A stretch of 64,000 nt of DNA from Rhodovulum sulfidophilum (GTDB taxonomy: Bacteria > Pseudomonadota > Alphaproteobacteria > Rhodobacterales > Rhodobacteraceae): the NCBI GenBank assembly GCA_003241785.1, contig QFPW01000012.1, positions 62,001 to 126,000 of the forward strand, in the 5' to 3' direction. Position numbers and translations under genes: made by a program. Position 1 is the first letter of the stretch. The number at the start of each line of letters is the position of its first letter. A model generated the notes under the pieces. That model saw only the letters and a list, made by a program, of their open reading frames with translations, had not been told where the DNA came from and did no database searches. This document shows, in pieces, positions 10,885 through 20,786 of the stretch.

Positions 10885-12362
10885 GCGGCGAGATCCTTCG
10901 AGATGATATGATCGCCGGTCCGGAGCGCCTGCGCGGCGATGGTCAGCGCCGGATTGACCGCCGCCGAGGTGGGCAGGAAGCTCGCGTCGACCACGAAGAG
11001 GTTCGGATGGTCATGCGCGCGGCAGAAGGGATCGACCACGCTGGTCGCGGGATCGGCCCCCATCTTCGCCGTGCCGCACTGGTGCGACGGGGTACGCCGG
11101 TCGAAGGGTTTCGCGAGCACCACGGAGAAGCCCGCGCGGCGCAGGACGCTCCTGAGCTTCGCCACCAGCGCCAGATGCGTCTCCCAGTTCGAGCGGCGCC
11201 AGTCGAGCACGATGCGATCGCCCGAAAGCGTCACCCGGCTCGCCGGGTCGGGCAGGTCCTCGCTCATCGCGTAGAAATCGACCGCGTGGCCGGCGATCCA
11301 GCCCGCGACCGGCGCGGGCAGGCCCGCCGCGGCGGCGAGGATCGGGCCGGAGATCTTGCCGAGGAGCTGGATATTGCCGAGCGGCGTGCCGTCCACCCCT
11401 CCGGTCAGGTAGAAATCGTTCACCATCAGCGTCTTCTGATAGACCGCCGTGTTGCGCCGGAACGGGTTGATCGCGAGAACGGCGGAGGAATTGTGGTTCA
11501 TGAAGTTCCGCCCGACCTGATCCGAGCGGTTGGCGAGCCCCGAACGCAGCAGCAGGACCGCCGAATTGACCGCCCCCGCCGAGAGGATCACGAGGCCCGG
11601 CGCGAGCCGCTTCTCGGCGCCGCCCTGTTCGTAGAGCACGCCGGTCACCCGCCCCTCCGCGTCGGCCTCGAGCCGCGTCACCCGGGCGCCGGTTTCGAGC
11701 GTCACGTTGGGATGCGCGAGCGCGGCGGCGATCCCGACGCTCTCCGCGTCGCATTTCGCGCCCGTGGTGTCCGGAAAGGCGTCCCAGGGCGTGGCGCCGC
11801 GTTTGAGCCAGCTCTCGATATCGACCCCGAGCGGCAGCGAGGACGGCCGGACCCCGGCGCGGCGCAGCGCTTCGCGGGTGGCGGCGATGCTGGGCTCGTC
11901 GGGCACCGGCGGGAAGGGATAGGCGCCGGAATGCCGCGGCTCGGTCGGATCCTCGGACGCGTCGCCCCGGACGCGGAACAGCTCCTCGGCGCGCTGGTAC
12001 CAGGGTTCGAGATCCTCGTAGGCGATCGGCCAGCCCGGCGTCGTGCCGCCGAGATGGCGCAAGGGCTGGAAATCCTCGGCGCGGTAGCGGATGAGGACCG
12101 CGCCGTAGAGCTTTGAATTGCCGCCGACATAATAGTAGTTGCCGGGGTTGAACGCCTCCCCCTCCGGCGTCGCCCATTCCTCGACCGGGCGGAAGTGGCC
12201 GCGGCCGAAGATCGCCGCCGGATCGCGCGCCTCCGCGCAGTCGGCGAGCCGCGCGCCGCGTTCGAGGATCACGATCCGCCGCCCGCTCGGCGCCAGCGCC
12301 GCGGCGATGGTCGCCCCGCCGATGCCGGAGCCGATGATGACGATGTCGGGGGTCGGAGTCAT
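10881..12362 (-). CDS. GMC-family oxidoreductase, shorter divergent type
   Basis: 493 aa. The FAD-binding motif IVIIGSGIGGATIAAALA is at the N-terminus; the C-terminal active-site region reads HQCGTAKMG and SAAVNPALTIAAQAL. It differs from the downstream GMC protein: there is no canonical GMC signature 1 and the spacing resembles glucose/gluconate and glycoside 3-dehydrogenase catalytic subunits. Those usually need a small TAT-exported partner and a cytochrome c, neither of which is encoded here. It is coupled by a 4-bp overlap to the second GMC gene. A sugar or polyol dehydrogenase role would fit the sugar-type ABC transporter upstream; this is inference. Confidence 0.82.
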   Translation of the reverse strand: MTPTPDIVIIGSGIGGATIAAALAPSGRRIVILERGARLADCAEARDPAAIFGRGHFRPVEEWATPEGEAFNPGNYYYVGGNSKLYGAVLIRYRAEDFQPLRHLGGTTPGWPIAYEDLEPWYQRAEELFRVRGDASEDPTEPRHSGAYPFPPVPDEPSIAATREALRRAGVRPSSLPLGVDIESWLKRGATPWDAFPDTTGAKCDAESVGIAAALAHPNVTLETGARVTRLEADAEGRVTGVLYEQGGAEKRLAPGLVILSAGAVNSAVLLLRSGLANRSDQVGRNFMNHNSSAVLAINPFRRNTAVYQKTLMVNDFYLTGGVDGTPLGNIQLLGKISGPILAAAAGLPAPVAGWIAGHAVDFYAMSEDLPDPASRVTLSGDRIVLDWRRSNWETHLALVAKLRSVLRRAGFSVVLAKPFDRRTPSHQCGTAKMGADPATSVVDPFCRAHDHPNLFVVDASFLPTSAAVNPALTIAAQALRTGDHIISKDLAA

Positions 12363-12406
12363 TTGGGGACCGTTTCATTGGCGGTGGTGGTCGGGTCTTG
12401 GCGCTC

Positions 12407-12483
12407 CGCTGTCCCGGACTTGATCCGGGACCTCGAGGCTCGGGGGTCGGGGGTCGAGGTCCCGGGTCGAGCCCGGGACAGCG
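12407..12483. repeat. REP-type repeat: pair of GTCCCGG hairpins in inverted arrangement
   Basis: Two related palindromic units lie in the 179-bp gap between the ABC ATPase and GMC genes: GTCCCGG-N7-CCGGGAC at 12411-12431 and GTCCCGGG-N5-CCCGGGAC at 12459-12479. Flanking bases make the whole block an inverted repeat, opening with CGCTGTCCCGG and ending with CCGGGACAGCG. Units of this type are dispersed intergenic repeats in many alphaproteobacterial genomes. They may act as an mRNA-stabilising or attenuating structure inside the operon. Confidence 0.6.
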
Positions 12484-12511
12484 AAGCACTTGGAGCGCCG
12501 CGGTGCGCTCG

Positions 12512-12538
12512 GGGCGCCCGGAGCGCCCGGAGCGCCCG
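12512..12538. repeat. Three tandem 9-bp repeats (consensus GAGCGCCCG)
   Basis: Three consecutive 9-bp units, GGGCGCCCG then GAGCGCCCG twice, lie just downstream of the stop of the ABC ATPase gene (minus strand). No function is apparent; it may simply be slippage in a GC-rich spacer. Confidence 0.5.
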
Positions 12539-12541
12539 GGA

Positions 12542-13654
<1,113 letters not shown>

Positions 13655-13658
13655 GGGA

Positions 13659-14585
13659 TCAACCTTTTACCGAGCCTGCCATCAGCCCGCGGACGAAGTA
13701 GCGCCCGGCGACGATGTAGACGAGGAGCGTGGGCAGCGCGGCCATGATCGCGCCGGCGAAATGCACGTTGTATTCCTTCACCCCGGTCGAGCTTTGCACG
13801 AGGTTGTTGAGCGCGACCGTCATCGGCTGGCTGTCGAAATCCGAGAAGGAGGCGCCGAAGAGGAAGTCGTTCCAGATGTTGGTGAACTGCCAGATGACGC
13901 AGACGACGGCGATCGGCCCCGACGAGGGCAGCATGATCCGGCGGAAGATGGTGAAGAACCCGGCGCCGTCGATCTGCGCGGCCCGCACCAGCTCGGTCGG
14001 GAACTGCTGGTAGTAGTTCTTGAAGTAGAGCGTCGAGAAGCCGATGCCGTAGACGAGATGGACGAAGATGAGCCCCGGCACGGTCCCCGCGAGGCCCATG
14101 AGCCCGAGAAGCCGCGCCATCGGGATCAGCACCATCTGGAACGGGATGAAGCAGGCGAAGAGCAGCAGGCCGAAGACCCAGGTGTCGCCCCGGAAGCGCC
14201 ACTTCGTCAGCACGTAGCCGTTCATCGCGCCGAGGATGGTCGAGATCGCGACGGCGGGGACCACCATCAGGATCGAGTTGAGGAAGAACGGCCGGAGGCC
14301 GGTCGCGGCGACGCCGATCTGCGCGGTCGACCAGGCCTTGCCCCAGGGCTCGAGCGTCCAGGCGCGCGGCAAGGACATCATGCCGCCGGACCGGATCTCG
14401 GACAGCGGCTTCAGCGAGTTCACCACCATCACGTAGAGCGGCAAGAGGTAGTAGAGGCAGAAGAGCAGCAGCAGGACATAGATGCCGATCCGCGCGACGG
14501 CGCCGGTCTGGATCACCTGGTTCGAGCCGGGGGAGCCGAGCGGCCTGACCGCGGCGGCCGAGGCTTCGGCGCTGAGATCCGTCAT
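13659..14585 (-). CDS. Carbohydrate ABC transporter permease (MalG type)
   Basis: 308 aa. The start at 14585 shares one base with the stop of the upstream permease gene (TGATG), which fixes it; the same frame stays open far upstream, but only as a shadow of that gene. Six hydrophobic segments are visible, and the cytoplasmic EAA loop reads ELVRAAQIDGAGFFTIFRRI, the coupling helix that docks on the ATPase. It is the inner-membrane partner of the MalF-type permease. Like other MalG proteins it ends with a short polar tail (GLMAGSVKG). Confidence 0.93.
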   Translation of the reverse strand: MTDLSAEASAAAVRPLGSPGSNQVIQTGAVARIGIYVLLLLFCLYYLLPLYVMVVNSLKPLSEIRSGGMMSLPRAWTLEPWGKAWSTAQIGVAATGLRPFFLNSILMVVPAVAISTILGAMNGYVLTKWRFRGDTWVFGLLLFACFIPFQMVLIPMARLLGLMGLAGTVPGLIFVHLVYGIGFSTLYFKNYYQQFPTELVRAAQIDGAGFFTIFRRIMLPSSGPIAVVCVIWQFTNIWNDFLFGASFSDFDSQPMTVALNNLVQSSTGVKEYNVHFAGAIMAALPTLLVYIVAGRYFVRGLMAGSVKG

Positions 14586-15481
14586 CACTTCCTCTCCCTC
14601 AGTTCGGACCAGATGAAGGGCACCATGATCGCCGCGATCGACATGAGCATGATCACCGCCGAGGCCGCGCCGATGCCCATCTGGTTGCGGGTGAAGGTGT
14701 AGGAATACATGAAGGTCGCGGGCAGCTCGGTCGCCGTGCCGGGACCGCCGCCCGTGAGCGCGATCACGAGGTCGTAGGACTTGATCGCCATGTGGGCGAG
14801 CACCACGAAGGCCGACATGAAGGCGGGGCGGAGCTGCGGGATCACGATCCGGCGGTAGAGCGCGAAGGTCGAGGCGCCGTCGATCTGCGCCGCCTTCATC
14901 ACCTCGTTGTCGATGCCGCGAAGGCCCGCGAGGAACATCGCCATCACGAAGCCCGAGGTCTGCCACACCGCCGCGATGACGATGGTGTAGATCGCCATCT
15001 TGGGATCCTTGATCCATTCGAAGGTGAAGCTCTCCCAGCCCCAGGAGCGCACCACGGCCTGAAGCCCGATGCCGGGGTCGAGGAACCATTTCCAGGCGGT
15101 GCCCGTGACGATGAAGGAGAGCGCCATCGGATAGAGGTAGATGGTGCGGATGAACCCCTCGGCGCGGATCTTCTGGTCGAGGAAGATCGCGAGCAAAAGC
15201 CCGATCGCGCAGCAGATCACGATGTAGAGCGAGCCAAAGATCAGGAGGTTGTGGACCGCGATCCCCCAGGCCCGGAGCCCGAACAGCCGCTGGTAGTTCT
15301 GCCATCCGACCCAGCCGAAGGACGGCAGGATCTTCGAGTCGGTGAAGGACAGCACGAAGGTGAAGACGATGAAGCCGTAGACGAAGACGAGCACGATCGC
15401 GAAGCTCGGGCTCAGCACCAGCTTGGGCAAGGCGTCGCGCAGCCAGTCGACGCCGCCGCGGGTCCGGGCGGTCTCTGCCAT
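14585..15481 (-). CDS. Carbohydrate ABC transporter permease (MalF/UgpA type)
   Basis: 298 aa. An N-terminal membrane segment (residues 22-45) is followed by five more, and the EAA-type coupling loop reads EVMKAAQIDGASTFALYRRI. It heterodimerises with the MalG-type permease encoded immediately downstream. The gene is separated from the binding-protein gene by 60 bp containing a strong hairpin (15510-15532), a common arrangement that keeps binding-protein expression above permease expression. The length is standard for CUT1 permeases without the MalF periplasmic insert. Confidence 0.93.
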   Translation of the reverse strand: MAETARTRGGVDWLRDALPKLVLSPSFAIVLVFVYGFIVFTFVLSFTDSKILPSFGWVGWQNYQRLFGLRAWGIAVHNLLIFGSLYIVICCAIGLLLAIFLDQKIRAEGFIRTIYLYPMALSFIVTGTAWKWFLDPGIGLQAVVRSWGWESFTFEWIKDPKMAIYTIVIAAVWQTSGFVMAMFLAGLRGIDNEVMKAAQIDGASTFALYRRIVIPQLRPAFMSAFVVLAHMAIKSYDLVIALTGGGPGTATELPATFMYSYTFTRNQMGIGAASAVIMLMSIAAIMVPFIWSELRERK

Positions 15482-15509
15482 GATGATTATCCCCCAAGGG
15501 TCGCGGGAG

Positions 15510-15532
15510 GAGGGCGGCGGCGCGCCGCCCTC
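15510..15532 (-). terminator. Intercistronic hairpin, probable attenuator
   Basis: A perfect 10-bp stem (GAGGGCGGCG with CGCCGCCCTC) and a 3-nt loop lie between the binding-protein stop codon and the permease start. There is no T-tract, so it more likely stabilises the upstream binding-protein mRNA or partly attenuates than fully terminates. Confidence 0.6.
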
Positions 15533-15541
15533 CGGGCGGCC

Positions 15542-16792
15542 TTACTGCGAGAGCTCGACGGCGCTCACGAGTTCCCGCGCGGCGGTGGCGGAGTCGTACT
15601 CGCCGTTGAACTGCGCGGTGATCACATCGTACATCGCGTTCTTGACCGAGGCCGGGTTGGCATGGCCATGCGCCATGGAGCCGATCAGGTTGCCCGAGGC
15701 GGCGGCCGCCTTCAGCTCCTCATAGGCCTTCTGGCCGCAGGCGTCGTAGTCGGCGACCGAGACGTCGGTGCGCGCGGGGACCGAGCCCTTGACCTTGTTG
15801 AAGGCCTGCTGGAACTCCGGCGACATGATCGCGGTGGCGAGCGCCGCCTGTTCCGGCTTCACTTCGTCGCCCTGCTTGAAGACGGCGAACTGGTCGGTGT
15901 TGAAGGTGACCTCGGCCTCGGTTCCGGGGAAGCGGAAGCAGAGGAAATCCTGGTCCGGCACCTTGCCGGCGTTCAGGAACTCGCCCTTGGCCCAGTCGCC
16001 CATGAACTGGAACGCCGCCTCGCCGTTGATCACCATGGCGGAGGCGAGGTTCCAGTCGCGGCCGGAGAAGTTCGGATCGACGAAGCCCCGGATCACCGTC
16101 ATCCGGTCGAAGGCCTCGACCATCGTGTCGGAGCCGAGCGCCTCGGTATCGAGATCGATGAAGGCCTTCTTGTAGAAATCGGGGCCGCCGGTCGACATCA
16201 CCACCGCGTCGAAGATCGTCGCGTCCTGCCAGGGCTGGCCGCCGTGCGCGACGGCGATCTTGCCCGAGTCCTTCACCTTCTGCATCGCGGCGACGAGCTC
16301 GTCCCAGCTCGTCGGCGTGGCGATGCCGAGCTCGTCGAGCAGCGGCTTGTTGGCCCAGACCCAGTTGGTGGAATGCACGTTGACCGGCGCCGCGACCCAG
16401 TGGCCATCGTACTTGGAGAACTTCTGGATCGCCTCCGGCACCACCGCGTCCCAGCCCCCCGGCCCCGCGACCGGGTCGAGGTTCGCGAGCGCGCCTTCCC
16501 GCGCCCAGTCGGTGATGTCGAAGCCCAGCAGCTGCACCGCCGAGGGCGGGTTGCCCGAGGTGACGCGCGCGCGGAGCACGGTCATCGCCTGGGTGCCGCC
16601 GCCGCCCGCGACCGGCATGTCCTGCCAGCCGATGCCCTGCGCTTCGAGATCCTGCTTCAGCACGTTGAGCGCGCCGGCCTCGCCGCCGCTGGTCCACCAG
16701 TGCAGGACCTCGACGTCCGCCGCCGAGGCGAAGCCCGCCGTCGCCGCGGCGAGCGCGAGCGCGCAGGTGGTGCGTGCGAATATCTTCCGCAT
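15542..16792 (-). CDS. Sugar ABC transporter substrate-binding protein (CUT1, glucose/mannose-like)
   Basis: 416 aa with a Sec signal peptide (MRKIFAR, a hydrophobic core, cleavage after GFASA near residue 24). The mature part begins [13 protein letters not shown], typical of family-1 extracellular solute-binding proteins; GDWAKGEF and [10 protein letters not shown] are also conserved in receptors for glucose, mannose or glycerol phosphate. It should capture the substrate in the periplasm for the permease pair encoded downstream. The gene is preceded by a purine-rich, probably unstructured leader and followed by a hairpin, which fits strong expression. The CoA-transferase and GMC neighbours leave open a non-sugar ligand such as a polyol or polyether. 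Confidence 0.92.
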   Translation of the reverse strand: MRKIFARTTCALALAAATAGFASAADVEVLHWWTSGGEAGALNVLKQDLEAQGIGWQDMPVAGGGGTQAMTVLRARVTSGNPPSAVQLLGFDITDWAREGALANLDPVAGPGGWDAVVPEAIQKFSKYDGHWVAAPVNVHSTNWVWANKPLLDELGIATPTSWDELVAAMQKVKDSGKIAVAHGGQPWQDATIFDAVVMSTGGPDFYKKAFIDLDTEALGSDTMVEAFDRMTVIRGFVDPNFSGRDWNLASAMVINGEAAFQFMGDWAKGEFLNAGKVPDQDFLCFRFPGTEAEVTFNTDQFAVFKQGDEVKPEQAALATAIMSPEFQQAFNKVKGSVPARTDVSVADYDACGQKAYEELKAAAASGNLIGSMAHGHANPASVKNAMYDVITAQFNGEYDSATAARELVSAVELSQ

Positions 16793-16864
16793 TCCGTCTC
16801 TCCTCCGTGTTGGTCTTCGTCTTGTCTTGTTCTTGTCTCCGCCGCCCTTCGGGCCGGCGGGCCT

Positions 16865-18388
16865 TCAGACCCAGGGCGCGCGCGTGCGGCCGATCCGCAT
16901 CTGCACGGTCTTCACCTCCAGGAATTCCTCGATGCCGTGGTGGCCGAGCTCGCGCCCCTGCCCGCTTTCCTTGACGCCGCCGAACGGCAGTTCGGGAAAG
17001 CCGTCCATCCAGGTGTTGGTCCAGACCGTGCCCGCCCGCGCCGCGCGGGCGAAGGCGAGGCAGGTGTGGACGTTCTCGCTCCAGACCCCGGCCGAGAGCC
17101 CGTAGGCCGCGGCGTTGGCGAGCGCTATCGCCTCCTCGAAGGTCGCGAAGGTCAGGACCGACAGCACCGGCCCGAACACTTCTTCCCGCGCGATCGCCAT
17201 CCCGGGCGTCACGTCGGCGACCACGGTCGGCTGATAGAATTGCCCGCCGAGCCCCGGCACCTCGAGCGGCGCGCCGCCGAGCCGGACCGTGGCGCCGGCC
17301 GCGACCGCGCCCTTCACATAGCCGTCGATCCTCGCCTGGTGCTCCGGCGAGACGATCGCGCCCACTTTCGTGGCCTCGTCGAGCGGATCGCCGAAGGCGA
17401 CCTTGCGCGACAGCGCCACGACGCGGGCGGTCACCTCCTCGGCGATGTCCTCGTGGACGATGATCCGCGAGCCGGAGTTGCAGCATTCCCCGGCGTTGAA
17501 ATAGACGCCGAAGGCGATCGCATCGACCGCCGAGTCGAGGTCGGCGTCGGGGAAGATCACCTGCGGGTTCTTGCCGCCGAGCTCGAGCGACACCTTCTTC
17601 AGCGTCGGCGCGGCGGCGGCGACGATCGCCTTGCCGACCGCCGTCGAGCCGGTGAAGGTCACCATGTCGACGCGCGGGTCGGTCGTCATCAGCGCGCCGA
17701 CCGGGTCGCCATAGCCGAGCACGATGTTGACGACGCCGGCGGGCAGCCCGGCCTCGATCAGGAACTCGCCGAGGATGACCGTGGTCGAGGGCGTCATCTC
17801 CGAGGGCTTCACCACGGCGGCACAGCCGGCGGCGAGCGCGAAGGGCAGCTTCTGGCTCACGATCAGGAACGGGAAGTTCCAGGGCGTGATGACCGAGACG
17901 ACCCCGATCGGCTCCTTCAGCAGCAGGCCGAGCATGTCGGGGCCGAGCGAATTGTGGCTGTCGCCCGAGAGCGTCCGGGCGAGCGCGGCGGCGTAGCGCC
18001 AGATATCCGCGGCGCCCTCGATCTCGGCGCGCGCCTGGGCGATCGGCTTGCCCGCCTCCAGCGTCTCGATCCGCGCGATCCGCTCGCGCTCGCGGTCGAT
18101 CAGATCGGCGACCTTCAGAAGCAGCGTCGCGCGCTCCTTGCCCGAGGTCCGCGACCAGCGCCCGTCGTCGAAGGCGGCGCGGGCCGCCGCGATCGCCGCC
18201 TCGGCCTCGGCGGCGCCGCCCCTGGCCGCGCGCGTCACCACGACGCCATGCGCGGGCGAGCGGCGCTCGAAGGTCGCGCCATCCGCGCTGTCGCGCCACG
18301 CGCCGTCGATCAGGTGCCGGACCGTCAGGGCCTCGGTCGGAAGCGTGGCGCCGCTCGCGGCGACGAGGGTGAGGTCGAGCATCGTCAT
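16865..18388 (-). CDS. NAD(P)-dependent aldehyde dehydrogenase
   Basis: 507 aa. The start at 18388 is fixed by an ATGA overlap with the upstream hydratase gene. The cofactor-binding region PWNFPFLIV, the general-base motif LELGGKNPQ and the catalytic-Cys block NAGECCNSGSR are all present, followed by the C-terminal PFGGVKESGQGRE. The enzyme oxidises an aldehyde to the acid. In this operon it could act after the two GMC alcohol dehydrogenases and before the CoA-transferase and enoyl-CoA hydratase, so an alcohol-to-acyl-CoA route is plausible. Substrate specificity (betaine, glutarate semialdehyde, fatty or hydroxy aldehydes) cannot be read. Confidence 0.93.
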   Translation of the reverse strand: MTMLDLTLVAASGATLPTEALTVRHLIDGAWRDSADGATFERRSPAHGVVVTRAARGGAAEAEAAIAAARAAFDDGRWSRTSGKERATLLLKVADLIDRERERIARIETLEAGKPIAQARAEIEGAADIWRYAAALARTLSGDSHNSLGPDMLGLLLKEPIGVVSVITPWNFPFLIVSQKLPFALAAGCAAVVKPSEMTPSTTVILGEFLIEAGLPAGVVNIVLGYGDPVGALMTTDPRVDMVTFTGSTAVGKAIVAAAAPTLKKVSLELGGKNPQVIFPDADLDSAVDAIAFGVYFNAGECCNSGSRIIVHEDIAEEVTARVVALSRKVAFGDPLDEATKVGAIVSPEHQARIDGYVKGAVAAGATVRLGGAPLEVPGLGGQFYQPTVVADVTPGMAIAREEVFGPVLSVLTFATFEEAIALANAAAYGLSAGVWSENVHTCLAFARAARAGTVWTNTWMDGFPELPFGGVKESGQGRELGHHGIEEFLEVKTVQMRIGRTRAPWV

Positions 18389-19152
18389 CTCCCCGGAAAT
18401 TCCGGCTTGCGTTTCTCCGCGAAGGCGCCGACGCCTTCCGCGCGGTCGGCGCTCGCGGCGATCATGCCGCTCCCGAGCGCCTCGATCAGCGCGGCGCGAT
18501 CCTCGCCCGCGCCGGAATGAATCATGTATTTCGCGACCTCGGCCGCGCGCGGCGAGAGCGTCACCGCCCGCTCGGCGATCGCCCGCGCCGCCGTCGCCAC
18601 GTCCTCGGCGATCTCGGCGACGAAGCCGAGCGAAAGCGCCCGCTCCGCCCCGATCCGCCGGCCGAAGAGTGCCATCTCCTTCACCACCGGCTCGGGCAGC
18701 AGCCTTGCCACGCGCTGCGTCCCCGACCAGCCCGGCACGATCCCGACCCCGGCCTCGGGCAGCGCCAAGGTCGCGCGCGGCGTGATCACCCGGACGTCGC
18801 AGCAGGCCGCGAGTTCCAGCCCGCCGCCGAAGGCATGCCCGTTGAGGGCCGCGATCGTCGGCTTGCCGAGCCGCGCCAGCCGGTCGAAGATCCGGTGCCC
18901 CGCGCGCACCCAGTGGCGCGCGAAGTCGAACGGCCCCATCGGCCCCCAGGCGCCGATGTCGGCGCCGGCGCAGAAGGCGCGCTCGCCGGTGCCGGTCACG
19001 ATCACCGCCCGCACCTCGTGCGCCTTCTCCAGTGTCGCGCAATGCGCATCGAGCGCCTCGAGCATCGGCACGGTCAGCGCGTTGAGCTTCTCCGGGTTGT
19101 CGAGACGGAGCTCGGCCACCGCGCCCGCGATCTCAAGATGGAGCGCGCTCAC
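18385..19152 (-). CDS. Enoyl-CoA hydratase/isomerase family protein
   Basis: 255 aa, start GTG at 19152 in a GTGA overlap with the CoA-transferase gene; no suitable ATG exists before the conserved N-terminus. The crotonase oxyanion-hole segment AFCAGADIGAWG and the catalytic-Glu region LALPEAGVGIVPGWSG are intact. The protein should hydrate, isomerise or cleave a CoA thioester. With CoA-transferase and aldehyde dehydrogenase genes on either side it forms a small acyl-CoA module inside an operon otherwise built for sugar import and dehydrogenation. Exact crotonase-fold activity varies too much to name. Confidence 0.9.
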   Translation of the reverse strand: MSALHLEIAGAVAELRLDNPEKLNALTVPMLEALDAHCATLEKAHEVRAVIVTGTGERAFCAGADIGAWGPMGPFDFARHWVRAGHRIFDRLARLGKPTIAALNGHAFGGGLELAACCDVRVITPRATLALPEAGVGIVPGWSGTQRVARLLPEPVVKEMALFGRRIGAERALSLGFVAEIAEDVATAARAIAERAVTLSPRAAEVAKYMIHSGAGEDRAALIEALGSGMIAASADRAEGVGAFAEKRKPEFPGR

Positions 19153-20783
19153 GACGCCGCCCTTTCGAGGTCCCGCCCGTGGGCGCGGATCACCGGCGCG
19201 GGCCTCGGCGCCAGCACGAGGCCCATCGGCTCGGTCCCGAGCAGCCGCGCCGACATCACCTTCGCATCCGGCGCGACGCTGACGCGCCCCTGCGAGGCGG
19301 CGGCGATGTCCCGCGCCGGGTCGATCCCCGGCATCACCTCGGTCGCGATCAGCCCCGCCTCGGTCAGCCGGATCACGCAGCGCTCGGTGACGTAGAGCAC
19401 TTCCTGCCCCAGCTCCCGCGCGCGGCGGCCGGAGAAGGTCACGTGCTCGACCCGGTCGACCATCTTCGGGAACTTGCCCGGCTTCGCGACCCGGATCGCG
19501 CCGCCGGAGATATCGAGCTCGGCCCCGGCCTCGAACAGCCCGGCGAAGACGATCTTCCGCGCATTCGCGGTGATGTCGACGAAGCCGCCGCAACCGGCCG
19601 TCAGATAGGGCTTCTTTCCGAGCTTCGAGACGTTGACGTTGCCGTCGAGGTCGATCTCGAGGAAGGAGAGGAAGGTGACGTCGAAGCCGCCGCCCTGAAA
19701 GTACGTGAACTGCTGCGGGCTCGGCATGAAGGCGTCGGCGTTCGAGGCGCAGCCGAAGGCGAAGCCGGTGAGCGGCATCCCCCCCACGGCGCCCTGCTCG
19801 ATCGCCCAGGTGACGGCGCGGGGATGGCCCTCCTCGAGCAGGATGCGCGGCACCAGCGAGCAGATGCCGAAGCCGAGGTTCGCGGTCATGCCGTCGCGAA
19901 GCTCCATCGCCGCGCGCCGCGCGACGAGCTTCTCGACCCCCGGCTCGGCGAGGTGAAAGCTCGCCCAGGGCCGCATGATCTCGCCCGAGATGGCCGGGTC
20001 ATAGAGCGTCTCGGTGGTCTGCAGCTGGTCGGGATCGACCACGATCAGGTCGACGAGATGCCCCGGCACCCGCACGTCATGCGGCCGGAGCGAGCCCGCC
20101 GCCGTCACCCGCTTCACCTGCGCGATCACGAGCCCGCCGTGGTTGCGGGCGCAGATCGCCTGTTCGAGCCCGCCGAGAGTGGCGCCCTCGTGCTCGTAGG
20201 TGAGATTGCCGTGCTCGTCGGCCGTGGTCGCGCGCAGGATCGCGATATCGGGAATGATGTTGGGGAAGTGCAGCCAGGTCTCGCCGCCGAACTCGACCCG
20301 CCACACGATCGGCCGCGCGGCGGCGGCGGCGTTCATGGCACAACCTTCGCGGCTCGGATCGGCGAAGGTGTCGAGGCCGACCTGGGTCAGCACGCCCGGC
20401 CGGCGCGCGGCGGCGTCGCGGTGCATGTCGAAGAGGATGCCCGAGGGCACGTTATAGGCGGCGACCCGGTCCTCGGTCAGCATCCGCCAGATCTCGGGCA
20501 TCGGCAGCGACGACGGCCCGCTCGGGTAGGAGCCCGCGATCACCGTCGAGAGCAGGCCGTCCTTGGCGATATGGTCGATGCCCTTGATCCCGTACATGTC
20601 GCCCGCCGCGATCGGATGCAGCGTCGTGAGGCCGCGCGGATGGCCCTCCGCGTCGAAGCGCGCGCCGATCGCCGCCAGCACCCTGTCCGGGCAGCCGAGG
20701 CCCGAGGAGGAGGAAACGGTCACCACCGCCCCGTCGGGGATCCGCGCGGCGGCCGCCTCGGCGGTCACGATCTTCGACTCCAT
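19149..20783 (-). CDS. Acyl-CoA:carboxylate CoA-transferase (family I, fused alpha-beta)
   Basis: 544 aa, with both alpha and beta halves in one chain as in propionate CoA-transferase and YdiF. The N-terminal half begins with a KIVTAEAAAARIPDGAVV block; the C-terminal half carries the active-site Glu in AIEQGAVGGMP and the downstream GCGGFVDI motif. The enzyme would move CoA from acetyl-CoA or another donor to a short-chain or hydroxy acid. It is followed by the hydratase gene (GTGA overlap) and preceded by a Gfo/Idh/MocA gene 3 bp upstream. It probably activates the acid made by the aldehyde dehydrogenase for crotonase-type chemistry; this is inference from gene order. Confidence 0.9.
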   Translation of the reverse strand: MESKIVTAEAAAARIPDGAVVTVSSSSGLGCPDRVLAAIGARFDAEGHPRGLTTLHPIAAGDMYGIKGIDHIAKDGLLSTVIAGSYPSGPSSLPMPEIWRMLTEDRVAAYNVPSGILFDMHRDAAARRPGVLTQVGLDTFADPSREGCAMNAAAAARPIVWRVEFGGETWLHFPNIIPDIAILRATTADEHGNLTYEHEGATLGGLEQAICARNHGGLVIAQVKRVTAAGSLRPHDVRVPGHLVDLIVVDPDQLQTTETLYDPAISGEIMRPWASFHLAEPGVEKLVARRAAMELRDGMTANLGFGICSLVPRILLEEGHPRAVTWAIEQGAVGGMPLTGFAFGCASNADAFMPSPQQFTYFQGGGFDVTFLSFLEIDLDGNVNVSKLGKKPYLTAGCGGFVDITANARKIVFAGLFEAGAELDISGGAIRVAKPGKFPKMVDRVEHVTFSGRRARELGQEVLYVTERCVIRLTEAGLIATEVMPGIDPARDIAAASQGRVSVAPDAKVMSARLLGTEPMGLVLAPRPAPVIRAHGRDLERAAS

Positions 20784-20786
20784 CGC

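Noticed and set aside
12399..12483. Coding sequence across the GTCCCGG repeats
   Set aside because: The CPGLDPGPR-type translation is the well-known artefact of this dispersed repeat.
14792..18520. Very long plus-strand open frame (about 1240 codons)
   Set aside because: It lies antisense to the permease, binding-protein and aldehyde-dehydrogenase genes, has Arg/Gly/His-rich low-complexity translation, and shows no domain. GC-rich DNA commonly leaves such frames open.
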